Shown: positions 1-5,356 of the stretch, in pieces
Numbering within the stretch: the stretch's first letter is position 1
Layout: every line of letters begins with the position of its first letter
NCBI GenBank assembly: GCA_913056475.1
Contig: CAJXMS010000165.1
Coordinates: 1-5,356 of the forward strand
Length of the DNA stretch: 5,356 nt
DNA from: an uncultured Bacteroidota bacterium
GTDB taxonomy: Bacteria > Bacteroidota > Bacteroidia > Flavobacteriales > Schleiferiaceae
Reading direction: 5' to 3'
Notes under the pieces: generated by a model
What the model was told of the DNA's origin: nothing
Databases searched by the model: none
What the model saw: only the letters and a program-made list of their open reading frames with translations
Made by a program: the position numbers and the translations under genes

Positions 1-2
1 TC

Positions 3-1718
3 GCCTATCTTTTCAGTGCATTTACCACCATTTATCCCCAATTCTGGACGGAGCGGGGCTTGGAGGCGCACATATACTTCGAGGCGGCGGCGGTCATCAT
101 TGCCTTCATTCTTTTGGGCCGCTGGCTGGAGGAGCGGGCCAAGCGGGGCACCAGCACCGCCCTAAAGCAGCTTTTGCAGCTGCAGCCCTCTACCGCCCAG
201 GCCATTCGGGACGATAAAGAGATCCCCCTCCAGGTGGCCGAGATCACCCCCGGAGAAATTCTCATGATCCGTCCCGGCGAAAAAATCCCCCTGGATGGGA
301 AGGTAACCATGGGGAGCTCTTCGGTAGATCAGAGCTCCATCACCGGGGAAAGCCTACCCGTGGCGGTAAAATCTGGCCAGGAGGTATACGCTGGAACCAT
401 TAACCAGCAAGGCGCCTTTCGCATGGAAGTAACCCGCACCGGCAAGTCCACCCTGCTGGGCCAGATCATCGAGACGGTGCGTCAGGCGCAGGGCAGTAAA
501 GCCCCCGCACAGCGCCTGGCCGATCGTATCGCGGCCATTTTCGTGCCCGCCGTGATGGGGATAGCCGCCATCACTTTCGGTGCCTGGCTTATCTGGGGCG
601 GGGAGAATGCCTTTGGCCACGCGCTGCTGGCCGCCTTATCGGTGTTGGTTATCGCCTGTCCCTGCGCCCTGGGATTGGCCACCCCTACCGCCATCATGGT
701 AGGCATGGGCAAGGGCGCCCAAAACCAAATCCTGGTCCGCGACGCGGCCAGCCTGGAAAAGGCGGAAAAAATAGACCGGGTGGTGCTGGATAAAACCGGC
801 ACGCTCACCGAAGGCAAGCCCCGCCTGGCTGGTACCCTCGGGCTGGAAAATAGCCCGGAAACCCTGGCCCTCCTCCGGGGCCTGGAAGAGCAGAGTGAAC
901 ACCCCCTGGCACCCGCCATTCTTGAAGGCCTGCCCAGTGAAAAGACCCTGCCGGTAGAACATTTCGAGAGCCACACCGGACGGGGCATAAGCGGCGTTCA
1001 GGAGGGGCAAACTTATTTCCTGGGGAGCTATCGCTGGCTGCGGGAACATAATCACTCCCTGCCCGAAACATGGACGCACAAGGTAGAGGAATGGGAAGAA
1101 GCCGCTCATACGGTCGTGTACCTTTTTAGTGAAAAAGAAGTGCTGGCCGCGGTAGCGGTAACGGACCACATTCGGCCGGAGGCCCAGGAAACAGTAGCCC
1201 GCTTACAAGCCCAGGGTATGAAAATAACCCTCCTCACCGGGGATGAGGAAACCACCGCCCGGGCCATTGCCGGGCAGGCGGGTATATCGGAATATGGAGC
1301 GAGCTGCCTGCCGGCTGATAAGGCACAGCGCCTGCAGCGCTGGCAAGAAGCAGGGGAAAAGGTAGCCATGGTGGGCGATGGCATCAACGATGCGGAAGCC
1401 CTAGCCCGGGCAGACATCAGTATAGCGATGGGACAAGGAGCGGACATAGCGCGAGAGGTGGCCCAAATTACTTTGGTGGGCTCCCAGTTGCAACGCCTTC
1501 CACAGGCCTTCCGCCTGGCTCAGCTTACCATGCAGGGCATCCGGCAAAACCTCTTTTGGGCCTTCATCTATAACCTCATCGGCATCCCCATAGCCGCCGG
1601 CGTGCTCTACCCCTTTACCGGCTTTCTCTTGCACCCCATGGTAGCGGGGGCGGCCATGGCCTTTAGCTCCGTAAGTGTGGTGCTCAATAGCCTGCGCATA
1701 AAGGGTAAGCGTTTGTAA
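3..1718 (+). CDS. copA: Copper-translocating P1B-type ATPase, 5'-truncated by window edge
   Basis: ATP-driven exporter that moves Cu(I) across the cytoplasmic membrane out of the cytosol. The frame is open from position 3, and the 571 visible residues are homologous from the first codon, so the true start lies left of the window. The TTG at 60 lies inside a conserved membrane-loop region and is not a start. Motifs in order, numbered within the fragment: actuator-domain TGES (114-117), CPC in a membrane helix (219-221), the phosphorylation motif DKTGT (263-267), SEHPLA with the nucleotide-binding HP pair (300-301), GDGIND (458-463), then YN (523-524) and MxxSS (552-556) in the last two helices. 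CPC plus YN plus MxxSS is the established Cu(I)-site signature of the PIB-1 subgroup, which argues against Zn/Cd/Pb or Ag-only variants, although silver may also be carried. Missing are the N-terminal heavy-metal-binding domain(s) and first membrane helices, roughly a quarter of a usual ~750-residue protein. No frameshift is seen. The gene converges on the antiporter gene. Confidence 0.95.
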   Translation, partial: AYLFSAFTTIYPQFWTERGLEAHIYFEAAAVIIAFILLGRWLEERAKRGTSTALKQLLQLQPSTAQAIRDDKEIPLQVAEITPGEILMIRPGEKIPLDGKVTMGSSSVDQSSITGESLPVAVKSGQEVYAGTINQQGAFRMEVTRTGKSTLLGQIIETVRQAQGSKAPAQRLADRIAAIFVPAVMGIAAITFGAWLIWGGENAFGHALLAALSVLVIACPCALGLATPTAIMVGMGKGAQNQILVRDAASLEKAEKIDRVVLDKTGTLTEGKPRLAGTLGLENSPETLALLRGLEEQSEHPLAPAILEGLPSEKTLPVEHFESHTGRGISGVQEGQTYFLGSYRWLREHNHSLPETWTHKVEEWEEAAHTVVYLFSEKEVLAAVAVTDHIRPEAQETVARLQAQGMKITLLTGDEETTARAIAGQAGISEYGASCLPADKAQRLQRWQEAGEKVAMVGDGINDAEALARADISIAMGQGADIAREVAQITLVGSQLQRLPQAFRLAQLTMQGIRQNLFWAFIYNLIGIPIAAGVLYPFTGFLLHPMVAGAAMAFSSVSVVLNSLRIKGKRL

Positions 1719-1727
1719 GCCTTCCTG

Positions 1728-1749
1728 AGCGCCTTAAGGGCACGGCGCT
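1728..1749. repeat. Short inverted repeat between convergent genes
   Basis: AGCGCC (1728-1733) and GGCGCT (1744-1749) form perfect 6-bp arms around a 10-base loop. The right arm overlaps the stop codon of the antiporter gene, and the left arm lies 10 bases after the ATPase stop codon. A hairpin here could form in transcripts from either strand and so could act as a shared bidirectional end signal. Neither side is followed by a T-run, so it does not meet the usual criteria for an intrinsic terminator. The 6-bp GC-rich arms could also be chance. Confidence 0.3.
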
Positions 1750-3730
1750 ACTTTACCAGCTGGTGGAACCTCTCGATGTGAGCCGGACTCCCCTGCAAGT
1801 AGAGGATATCACCGGGCCGCAGTTCTTCCTCTGGCTGTATGCTCTGCCGGGTTTCTTCCCCGCGCTTTATGGCTAGGATATTGATGCCGTATTCGGTCCT
1901 TAGGTTAAGCTCGTGAAGCGGCTTACCAAGGAATTTGTTGCTGTCTCCCGTCATGCGCAGGCAAGTGATATTAAAGTCGGCTATGTCCGTGTGGCGGAAG
2001 GTTCGGATTGTAATTTTATCGCTTTGAAAGAGCTGATAATTATCGGCCCGGGCCCTTTCCACGAGCTGGTCGATCTCGTCTTCCGGCACTAGAAAATTGT
2101 GCAGTACCTGAGCAAAAATGATCACCGAGGTCTCAAATTCTTCGGGAATCACTTCGTCTGCTCCTAGCGCAAGCAGATCTTGGGTTTGCTGGACAAAGCG
2201 GGTGCGCACTACCAGGTATAAGGTGCTGGAAATGCCCCGGATATTTTTGATCACGGCCTGGGTAGCCTGGTGATCGGAGATGGCCACCACTGCGCAGCGC
2301 GCCTGGGCGAGCTGTACCTGCTCGAGGATATGGTCTTCACTGGCATCGCCAAAGAGTATGGGAAGCCCACGGGCCTTTTCCCGCTGTACCGTCTCGGGAT
2401 TCATTTCGATGATCACGAAGGGAATATTACTGGCGGTGGCCGCGCGCGCCAGGTTGCGTCCGTTTACCCCATAGCCAATAATAACCAGGTGGTTTTCAAA
2501 GGCGGAATGCCCCTCGGGCGTATCGGCCACCGGAGCGGACCGGGCCGAGGCCAGCCCCATTTTTTTCCGAACCCCCAGCAACCAGGTAGAAAGGGGCGCT
2601 GCCCCCATGATAACAAAGGGCGTAAATAGCATGGAAACGATCGATACCGAAAGGAAGTATTGATTGGTCTGCGGGCTTAGGAGTTCGTATTCTATACCCA
2701 CCTTGGAAAGGATAAAAGCAAACTCCCCTACCTGAAACAGCGACAGGCCCGTAAGCAGTACCGTACGCGGGGGATATTTAAGCGCTGCTACCGCCAAAGC
2801 GGCCACACTGGACTTAACCAGAAATACGACCAACACCAAAAGCAGGATGATGGAAACATGAGCAATAAAAAACTGCAAGTCCAGCAGCATACCCACCGAC
2901 ACGAAGAAGAAACTGGTAAAGAGTTCTCTAAAGGGCAGAATAATGCTGGTAGCCTGATGGCTGTACTCGGATTCGGAGACGATAAGCCCGGCCAGAAAAG
3001 CCCCCAGGGCCAGGGATAAACCTATGGCGGAAGTTAAGTAGGCTACGGCAAAACAAAGGGCGATGGTGACCAATAAGAATAGCTCCTTGCTCTGGGTACG
3101 GGCTACCTGATGAAGCAGCCGGGGCACCACGTAGCGGGCACTTACAAAGGTGATGGCCACCACTACCAGGGACTTTCCCAGCAGGGAGAGAATGCTCAGG
3201 CCAAGATTGGTAGCCTCCCCGGCCATAAGCGGGGTGACCAGCATCATGGGTACCACGATGATATCTTGAAAAATAAGGATACCCAGCGCATTCCGGCCGT
3301 GGGGCGTGGTCATCTCTTGCCGGTCCTGAAGCGTCTTAAGCACAATGGCCGTACTAGAAAGGGAAAACAAAAAACCGACAAACACGGCCTCTCCCCAGGG
3401 ATAGCCCAAGAGGTAATAAACGACGGCCGCCACCCCCACCATAAGCCCCACCTGAAGGGCGCCGCCTATGAAAACCGTCTTCTTAATGGAAGCCAGTTGC
3501 TTGATAGACATTTCCATGCCGATGACGAAAAGCAGCAGGATAACCCCAATCTCCGATAATATCTCTACCTCTTCCACCGCCTGGATCAAACTCAAACCAT
3601 GGGGCCCAATGAGCAATCCGGTAAACAGAAAGCCAATAATGGAAGGCAGGCGTAAGCGCTGTAGCAAAAAAACGATCAGCACCGAAAAACCCAGCAAAAT
3701 GAGAATGTCCTGAAATAGGGGCGTATGCAT
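1748..3730 (-). CDS. CPA2-family monovalent cation:proton antiporter with TrkA-N and TrkA-C domains (KefB/YbaL-like)
   Basis: Integral membrane exchanger of K+ or Na+ for protons, likely serving pH, potassium or osmotic homeostasis. The 660-residue protein appears complete. Residues ~5-385 form the hydrophobic Na+/H+ exchanger domain, with about a dozen membrane segments. Family motifs include GFLFTGLLIGPHG (33-45), SSTAIV (125-130), the FQD motif with the likely transport aspartate (D156), and GEFAFIL (335-341). Residues ~412-545 form a TrkA-N/RCK nucleotide-binding fold with GYGVNG (419-424) and an acidic residue, E442, after the second strand. Residues ~582-660 form a TrkA-C regulatory domain ending in the typical PGDILYLQG (639-647). 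E. coli KefB and KefC lack TrkA-C, so the ion specificity and glutathione gating of those proteins should not be assumed. The ATG at 3730 is the only possible start: an in-frame TGA lies nine codons upstream (3755-3757) with no alternative between. No Shine-Dalgarno sequence is visible, as is common in Bacteroidota. The gene is transcribed toward copA, 29 bases apart, so it is not co-transcribed with it. Confidence 0.95.
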   Translation of the reverse strand: MHTPLFQDILILLGFSVLIVFLLQRLRLPSIIGFLFTGLLIGPHGLSLIQAVEEVEILSEIGVILLLFVIGMEMSIKQLASIKKTVFIGGALQVGLMVGVAAVVYYLLGYPWGEAVFVGFLFSLSSTAIVLKTLQDRQEMTTPHGRNALGILIFQDIIVVPMMLVTPLMAGEATNLGLSILSLLGKSLVVVAITFVSARYVVPRLLHQVARTQSKELFLLVTIALCFAVAYLTSAIGLSLALGAFLAGLIVSESEYSHQATSIILPFRELFTSFFFVSVGMLLDLQFFIAHVSIILLLVLVVFLVKSSVAALAVAALKYPPRTVLLTGLSLFQVGEFAFILSKVGIEYELLSPQTNQYFLSVSIVSMLFTPFVIMGAAPLSTWLLGVRKKMGLASARSAPVADTPEGHSAFENHLVIIGYGVNGRNLARAATASNIPFVIIEMNPETVQREKARGLPILFGDASEDHILEQVQLAQARCAVVAISDHQATQAVIKNIRGISSTLYLVVRTRFVQQTQDLLALGADEVIPEEFETSVIIFAQVLHNFLVPEDEIDQLVERARADNYQLFQSDKITIRTFRHTDIADFNITCLRMTGDSNKFLGKPLHELNLRTEYGINILAIKRGEETRQSIQPEEELRPGDILYLQGSPAHIERFHQLVK

Positions 3731-3734
3731 GGGC

Positions 3735-3813
3735 TTAGAGGCGTTTAGGCGGTTTCACAAAAGGTGGCCCCTAAAATAAGACTGCAAACGGAAAGCGCGA
3801 CCCGCCTAAGGCG
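3735..3813. repeat. Cluster of short TTAG/GGCG-type repeats and a palindrome upstream of the antiporter gene
   Basis: On the + strand, TTAGAGGCGT (from 3735) is followed directly by the similar TTAGGCGGT (from 3745), a near-tandem pair. About 50 bases further is the 11-base palindrome CGCCT-A-AGGCG (3803-3813), which contains the same TAAGGCG/CGCCTTA core. Such a cluster just upstream of a start codon could be an operator or part of a leader structure. The elements are short and imperfect, and no known regulator site is recognised, so chance is quite possible. Confidence 0.25.
3771..3788 (-). promoter_or_regulatory. Weak candidate promoter elements for the antiporter gene
   Basis: Read on the - strand, TATTTTAG (complement of 3771-3778) resembles the Bacteroidota -7 element TAnnTTTG with one mismatch. 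It lies about 40 bases upstream of the antiporter ATG. A TTTG (complement of 3785-3788) is nearby but too close to be its -33 element, where about 19 to 21 bases of spacing are expected. The assignment rests on a short AT-rich match in the expected region and is tentative. Confidence 0.2.
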
Positions 3814-4051
3814 CTATTTGGCAGAGGGCGGCGGAGCTACTGGGGCTCTCTTAATCCACTTAAGGCTTCAAATTGGGGGGGGCATCCCTCTTTAGCTGTT
3901 TCTGCTGATGCTTCCTTGCTCCCGGTGGTCCGATTAAGACCGGCTTTTCAACAGATGCCCGGCCCGCAAAGAATAATATCCTGCCCAGAAGGTATCTTAG
4001 GGGTGGCATGCTTCTGCCGGGAGTTACTCCTTTGCCCGGTAGGGCAGCATG

Positions 4052-4080
4052 AAAAAAGCCCCGGTGATGCACCGGGGCTT
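4052..4080 (-). terminator. Intrinsic (rho-independent) terminator of the T9SS-domain gene
   Basis: Perfect 11-bp inverted repeat: AAGCCCCGGTG (4056-4066), a 3-base loop (4067-4069), then CACCGGGGCTT (4070-4080). Read on the - strand, the stem is followed by an unbroken run of six T (complement of 4052-4057, of which the first two pair in the stem). The stem begins 15 bases after the stop codon of the T9SS gene, the standard place and orientation for its transcript end. It also insulates the antiporter gene downstream on the same strand, so that gene needs its own promoter. On the + strand the hairpin is followed by only two T, so it is directional. Confidence 0.92.
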
Positions 4081-4095
4081 GTGGTATGCTTGTTT

Positions 4096-4722
4096 TTATT
4101 GAAGCACCAGGCGGTAGGTGTGCTGCTGCTCGGGTGCGCGGATTTCCAGCATATAAACACCCGCTGGAAGGTGGCTAAGATCAAGCTCGTGGCGTTTTTC
4201 CTCGCCGCTCCATTGCTTCGCCTGTATACGCTGGCCACTTGCACTGCGCACCACCAGCTGGGTGGGACCCTCAAGGAGGGCCCCCCGCTGTAGGTAGAAG
4301 AGGCCCTTACTGGGATTGGGATAAATTCGCAGGGCTTTGCGGGCCGCTTCCGCCAGGCTGGTTTGACTGGTTTCGTTGAGGGACCAATCGTCCAGGGCAA
4401 TATCGGATTGATAATCACTTCCTGTTTTGCCTCGGTAGCGAATTACGATGGTGTCTGTGGCAAAAGAGTCCAGCGGCGTTACCAGTTCTTGCCAATAGCT
4501 GCCTTGAGCGCCGGCTATGCTGCCATTTACGTTGAGATGCCAGCGCTCGCCGTCGTAGATATCTACCATGAGCTTGCCGATGACGTTCTGACTGCTCCGC
4601 ATGTGGTACCAGATAGAGGCGGAAGGCCGGTAGCTCCCGCTCAGATCCAGACAGGGGGTGTACAGCATGGCCGTGCTGCTATCACAACCGCCCGAAGCTT
4701 CGGTGTAGAGGTAGCGGCCCAG
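4096..4722 (-). CDS. Secreted or surface protein with MAM-like domain and T9SS type A C-terminal sorting domain (5' part missing)
   Basis: C-terminal ~208 residues of a protein exported by the type IX (Por) secretion system; its molecular function is unknown. From GRYLYTEASGGC (4719 downward) to DIALDDWSL it resembles a MAM-type beta-sandwich as found in many Bacteroidota secreted proteins. It has a likely paired Cys couple (GGC and TPC, 11 residues apart), CLDLSG, IWYHM, GSYWQE, RYRGKTG and a DIALDD ending. After a short linker comes the sorting domain: IYPNPSKGLFYL near 4290-4326, then LDLSHLPAGVYMLEI, and a C-terminal YRLVLQ just before the TAA at 4096-4098. That domain is normally cleaved at the surface after transport. 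A strong terminator follows. The frame stays open to the right, with an ATG at 4932, but that part is a piece of PdxJ. The real N-terminus, including the signal peptide, is absent. The left limit of the foreign DNA is uncertain by about ten bases. Confidence 0.88.
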   Translation of the reverse strand: MGRYLYTEASGGCDSSTAMLYTPCLDLSGSYRPSASIWYHMRSSQNVIGKLMVDIYDGERWHLNVNGSIAGAQGSYWQELVTPLDSFATDTIVIRYRGKTGSDYQSDIALDDWSLNETSQTSLAEAARKALRIYPNPSKGLFYLQRGALLEGPTQLVVRSASGQRIQAKQWSGEEKRHELDLSHLPAGVYMLEIRAPEQQHTYRLVLQ

Positions 4723-4729
4723 GGGGTCC
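4717..4729. other. Junction between MAM/T9SS gene and PdxJ fragment
   Basis: Read on the - strand, the protein matches PdxJ up to VSLFIEPDP and then abruptly matches a MAM domain from GRYLYTEAS onward. PdxJ would normally continue with a helix such as EQIKAAAEVGAP. MAM domains usually have a D-x-T-x-G-type lead-in before GRYLY. The switch falls near the Leu codon at 4720-4722, and the frame is kept, probably by chance (one in three). No direct repeat, transposon end or site-specific recombination sequence is visible at the join. Confidence 0.8.
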
Positions 4730-5034
4730 GGCTCGATGAACAGGGAGACGCGGATGCCGGCCCCGGCCAGCGCCTCCACGGTCTCGGCGACAGGGCCGCG
4801 ATCACCGGCCACGTCCAGGCCACCCTCGGTCGTGAGCTCCTCACGCCGCTCCGGGACCAGACAGCAGTCGGTGGGCTGGATGCGCCCGGCAATGGCGAGC
4901 ATTTCTTCGGTAATCGCCATCTCCAGATTCATGCGCGTCTGCAGGGCCTGCGCAAGTCGCTCAACATCACGGTCATTGATATGCCGCCGGTCTTCGCGCA
5001 GGTGGACCGTGATGGCATCGGCACCGGCCTGCTC
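4723..5034 (-). CDS. pdxJ: Pyridoxine 5'-phosphate synthase, internal fragment truncated at both ends
   Basis: PdxJ condenses 1-deoxy-D-xylulose 5-phosphate with 3-amino-2-oxopropyl phosphate to make pyridoxine 5'-phosphate in the DXP-dependent vitamin B6 pathway (cytosolic). About 104 residues are present, equal to roughly residues 35-138 of the ~243-residue E. coli enzyme. They begin EQAGADAITVHLREDRRH and run through TRMNLEMAITEEMLAIA, CCLVPERREELTTEGGLDVA and VSLFIEPDP. The active-site His of HLRED (E. coli H45) and Glu of NLEM (E72) are kept. The N-terminal NIDHIATLR strand and the C-terminal third with the other catalytic residues are missing, so it cannot be functional. The ATG at 4930-4932 is an internal Met conserved in the family and not a start. 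Wording and high GC point to a gammaproteobacterium. It is joined to unrelated genes on both sides. Confidence 0.88.
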
Positions 5035-5036
5035 GC
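5029..5036. other. Junction between PdxJ fragment (- strand) and ClC fragment (+ strand)
   Basis: On the - strand PdxJ similarity holds back to EQAGADA (Glu codon at 5032-5034). Upstream of it the family's AA-x-x-AEQAGAD lead-in is replaced by an unrelated RHHQD string. On the + strand, recognisable chloride-channel sequence starts at about LLAVVLIGL. Two internal gene pieces in opposite orientation are thus fused with no spacer. No repeat or mobile-element end is seen. Confidence 0.75.
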
Positions 5037-5356
5037 GGTGGTGCTGATCGGGCTGGTCGAGGTGGTCGCGAAGGCGACGCTGCGCTGGCGAGCCAGCCTG
5101 AGCTTTGCACTCGCGGGACTCATCACCGGCGTGCTCGCGCTATGGACGCCACAGATCATGGGCACCAGCTACGACACCCTGGATCGCCTGCTGCAGAGCC
5201 AGGGCGACCTCCTGCTTGTGCTGGCCCTGATCGCAACCAAGCTCGTCGCCTCCGGCTGCGCGGTCGGCCTGCGGGTGCCGGGGGGCGTCATTGGACCGAC
5301 GCTGTTCATTGGTGGTGCCGCCGGCTCCGCGCTGGGCCTCGCATTATTCGCGCTCG
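5029..5356 (+). CDS. ClC-family chloride channel/transporter, internal fragment
   Basis: Membrane protein that conducts Cl- or exchanges it for protons. About 109 codons are visible and run off the right edge. The order of elements fits the middle of the ClC fold: a hydrophobic helix (LLAVVLIGLVEVV), LAGLITGVLALWTPQIMGTSYDT, a helix LLLVLALIATKLVAS, then the ion-pathway region VPGGVIGPTLFIGGAAGSALG (GGVIGP at 5281-5298). That last element equals the GGIFAP segment of E. coli ClcA, here in the GGxIGP form that I recall from other proteobacterial ClC proteins. The GSGIP and GREGP regions that should come earlier are absent because the fragment begins at the junction with PdxJ, so no start codon belongs to it. 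GC content is higher than in the Bacteroidota part, and the source is probably proteobacterial. Confidence 0.85.
   Translation, partial: MLAVVLIGLVEVVAKATLRWRASLSFALAGLITGVLALWTPQIMGTSYDTLDRLLQSQGDLLLVLALIATKLVASGCAVGLRVPGGVIGPTLFIGGAAGSALGLALFAL

Larger units (their letters stand above)
3731..4051. other. Non-coding spacer between the antiporter start and the terminator of the T9SS gene
   Basis: About 320 bases without a credible gene. The open frames crossing it have no recognisable protein features, and the longer ones run through the terminator hairpin or antisense to the T9SS domain. I see no tRNA, rRNA or recognisable riboswitch. The stretch should contain the antiporter promoter and 5' leader, read on the - strand. 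Visible structure includes an 8-G run (3875-3882), an inverted repeat CCGGT/ACCGG (3922-3926 and 3939-3943), a small TGCCC-GGTA-GGGCA hairpin (4033-4046), and short repeats close to the antiporter start that are listed separately. Confidence 0.6.

Noticed and set aside
60..62. TTG as the start of the copper ATPase
   Set aside because: The frame is open and homologous upstream to position 3 (the SAFTTIYPQFW stretch belongs to the same membrane loop), so this codon is internal.
482..1447. Several antisense open frames of 88-177 residues inside the ATPase gene
   Set aside because: They are rich in Arg, Ser, Pro and Ala, resemble no family, and lie opposite a strongly conserved coding sequence.
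1..3730. Copper ATPase and antiporter as one ion-stress operon
   Set aside because: The genes are convergent and so cannot share a transcript; adjacency alone does not show a joint role.
3922..3943. CCGGT/ACCGG inverted repeat followed by CTTTT as a + strand terminator
   Set aside because: There is no + strand gene upstream to terminate, the arms are only 5 bp with a 12-base loop, and the T-run is short.
3731..4051. Riboswitch or tRNA in the spacer
   Set aside because: No cobalamin-, TPP- or other riboswitch core motif and no tRNA T-loop or acceptor pairing could be recognised by eye on either strand.
3860..4072. 70-residue open frame on the - strand in the spacer
   Set aside because: It begins inside the terminator hairpin, has no recognisable features and no clear ribosome-binding context.
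3916..4293. 125-residue open frame on the + strand
   Set aside because: It runs through the terminator and antisense to the T9SS sorting domain; its composition looks like a shadow frame.
4930..4932. ATG as a true start of the MAM/T9SS protein
   Set aside because: It encodes the Met of the conserved PdxJ motif TRMNLEMA; PdxJ similarity continues upstream to about 5034 in the same frame.
4929..5165. 78-residue open frame on the - strand crossing the PdxJ/ClC join
   Set aside because: It spans the chimeric junction in a frame that matches neither PdxJ nor ClC.

Overview
The main part of this window (roughly positions 1 to 4720) looks like DNA from a member of the Bacteroidota. The best evidence is a gene ending in a type IX secretion (T9SS) type A sorting domain after a MAM-like domain, a combination typical of that phylum. 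The copper ATPase fragment and the CPA2 antiporter fit the same source. The antiporter gene also lacks an obvious Shine-Dalgarno sequence, which is common in Bacteroidota. Base composition is moderately GC-rich, and I cannot name a genus.

Layout: (1) The 3' three quarters of a copper-exporting P1B-type ATPase gene (copA-like) runs on the + strand from the left edge to 1718. (2) A complete CPA2-type cation:proton antiporter with TrkA-N and TrkA-C (RCK) domains lies on the - strand at 1748-3730. It converges on the ATPase gene with only a 29-base gap, and a short inverted repeat spans that gap. (3) Positions 3731-4055 are a non-coding stretch that should hold the antiporter promoter, plus small palindromes and short repeats. 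(4) A very clear intrinsic terminator at 4052-4080, read on the - strand, ends the next gene. (5) From 4096 to about 4720 (- strand) lies the C-terminal part of a secreted MAM/T9SS protein.

The last ~640 bases do not fit the rest. At about 4717-4729 the reading frame passes without interruption from the MAM domain into an internal piece of PdxJ (pyridoxine 5'-phosphate synthase) of gammaproteobacterial appearance. At about 5029-5036 this piece ends mid-gene and abuts an internal piece of a ClC-type chloride channel on the opposite strand, which runs off the right edge. Both pieces are truncated on internal sides and are more GC-rich than the rest. The simplest reading is a chimera of unrelated DNA (assembly, cloning or amplification artefact) and not a natural PdxJ-T9SS fusion.

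The intact part holds two ion-transport genes (copper export and monovalent cation/proton exchange) that converge and so are not one operon, and one cell-surface or secreted protein. I found no convincing undescribed system. The most noteworthy feature is the double junction at the right end.
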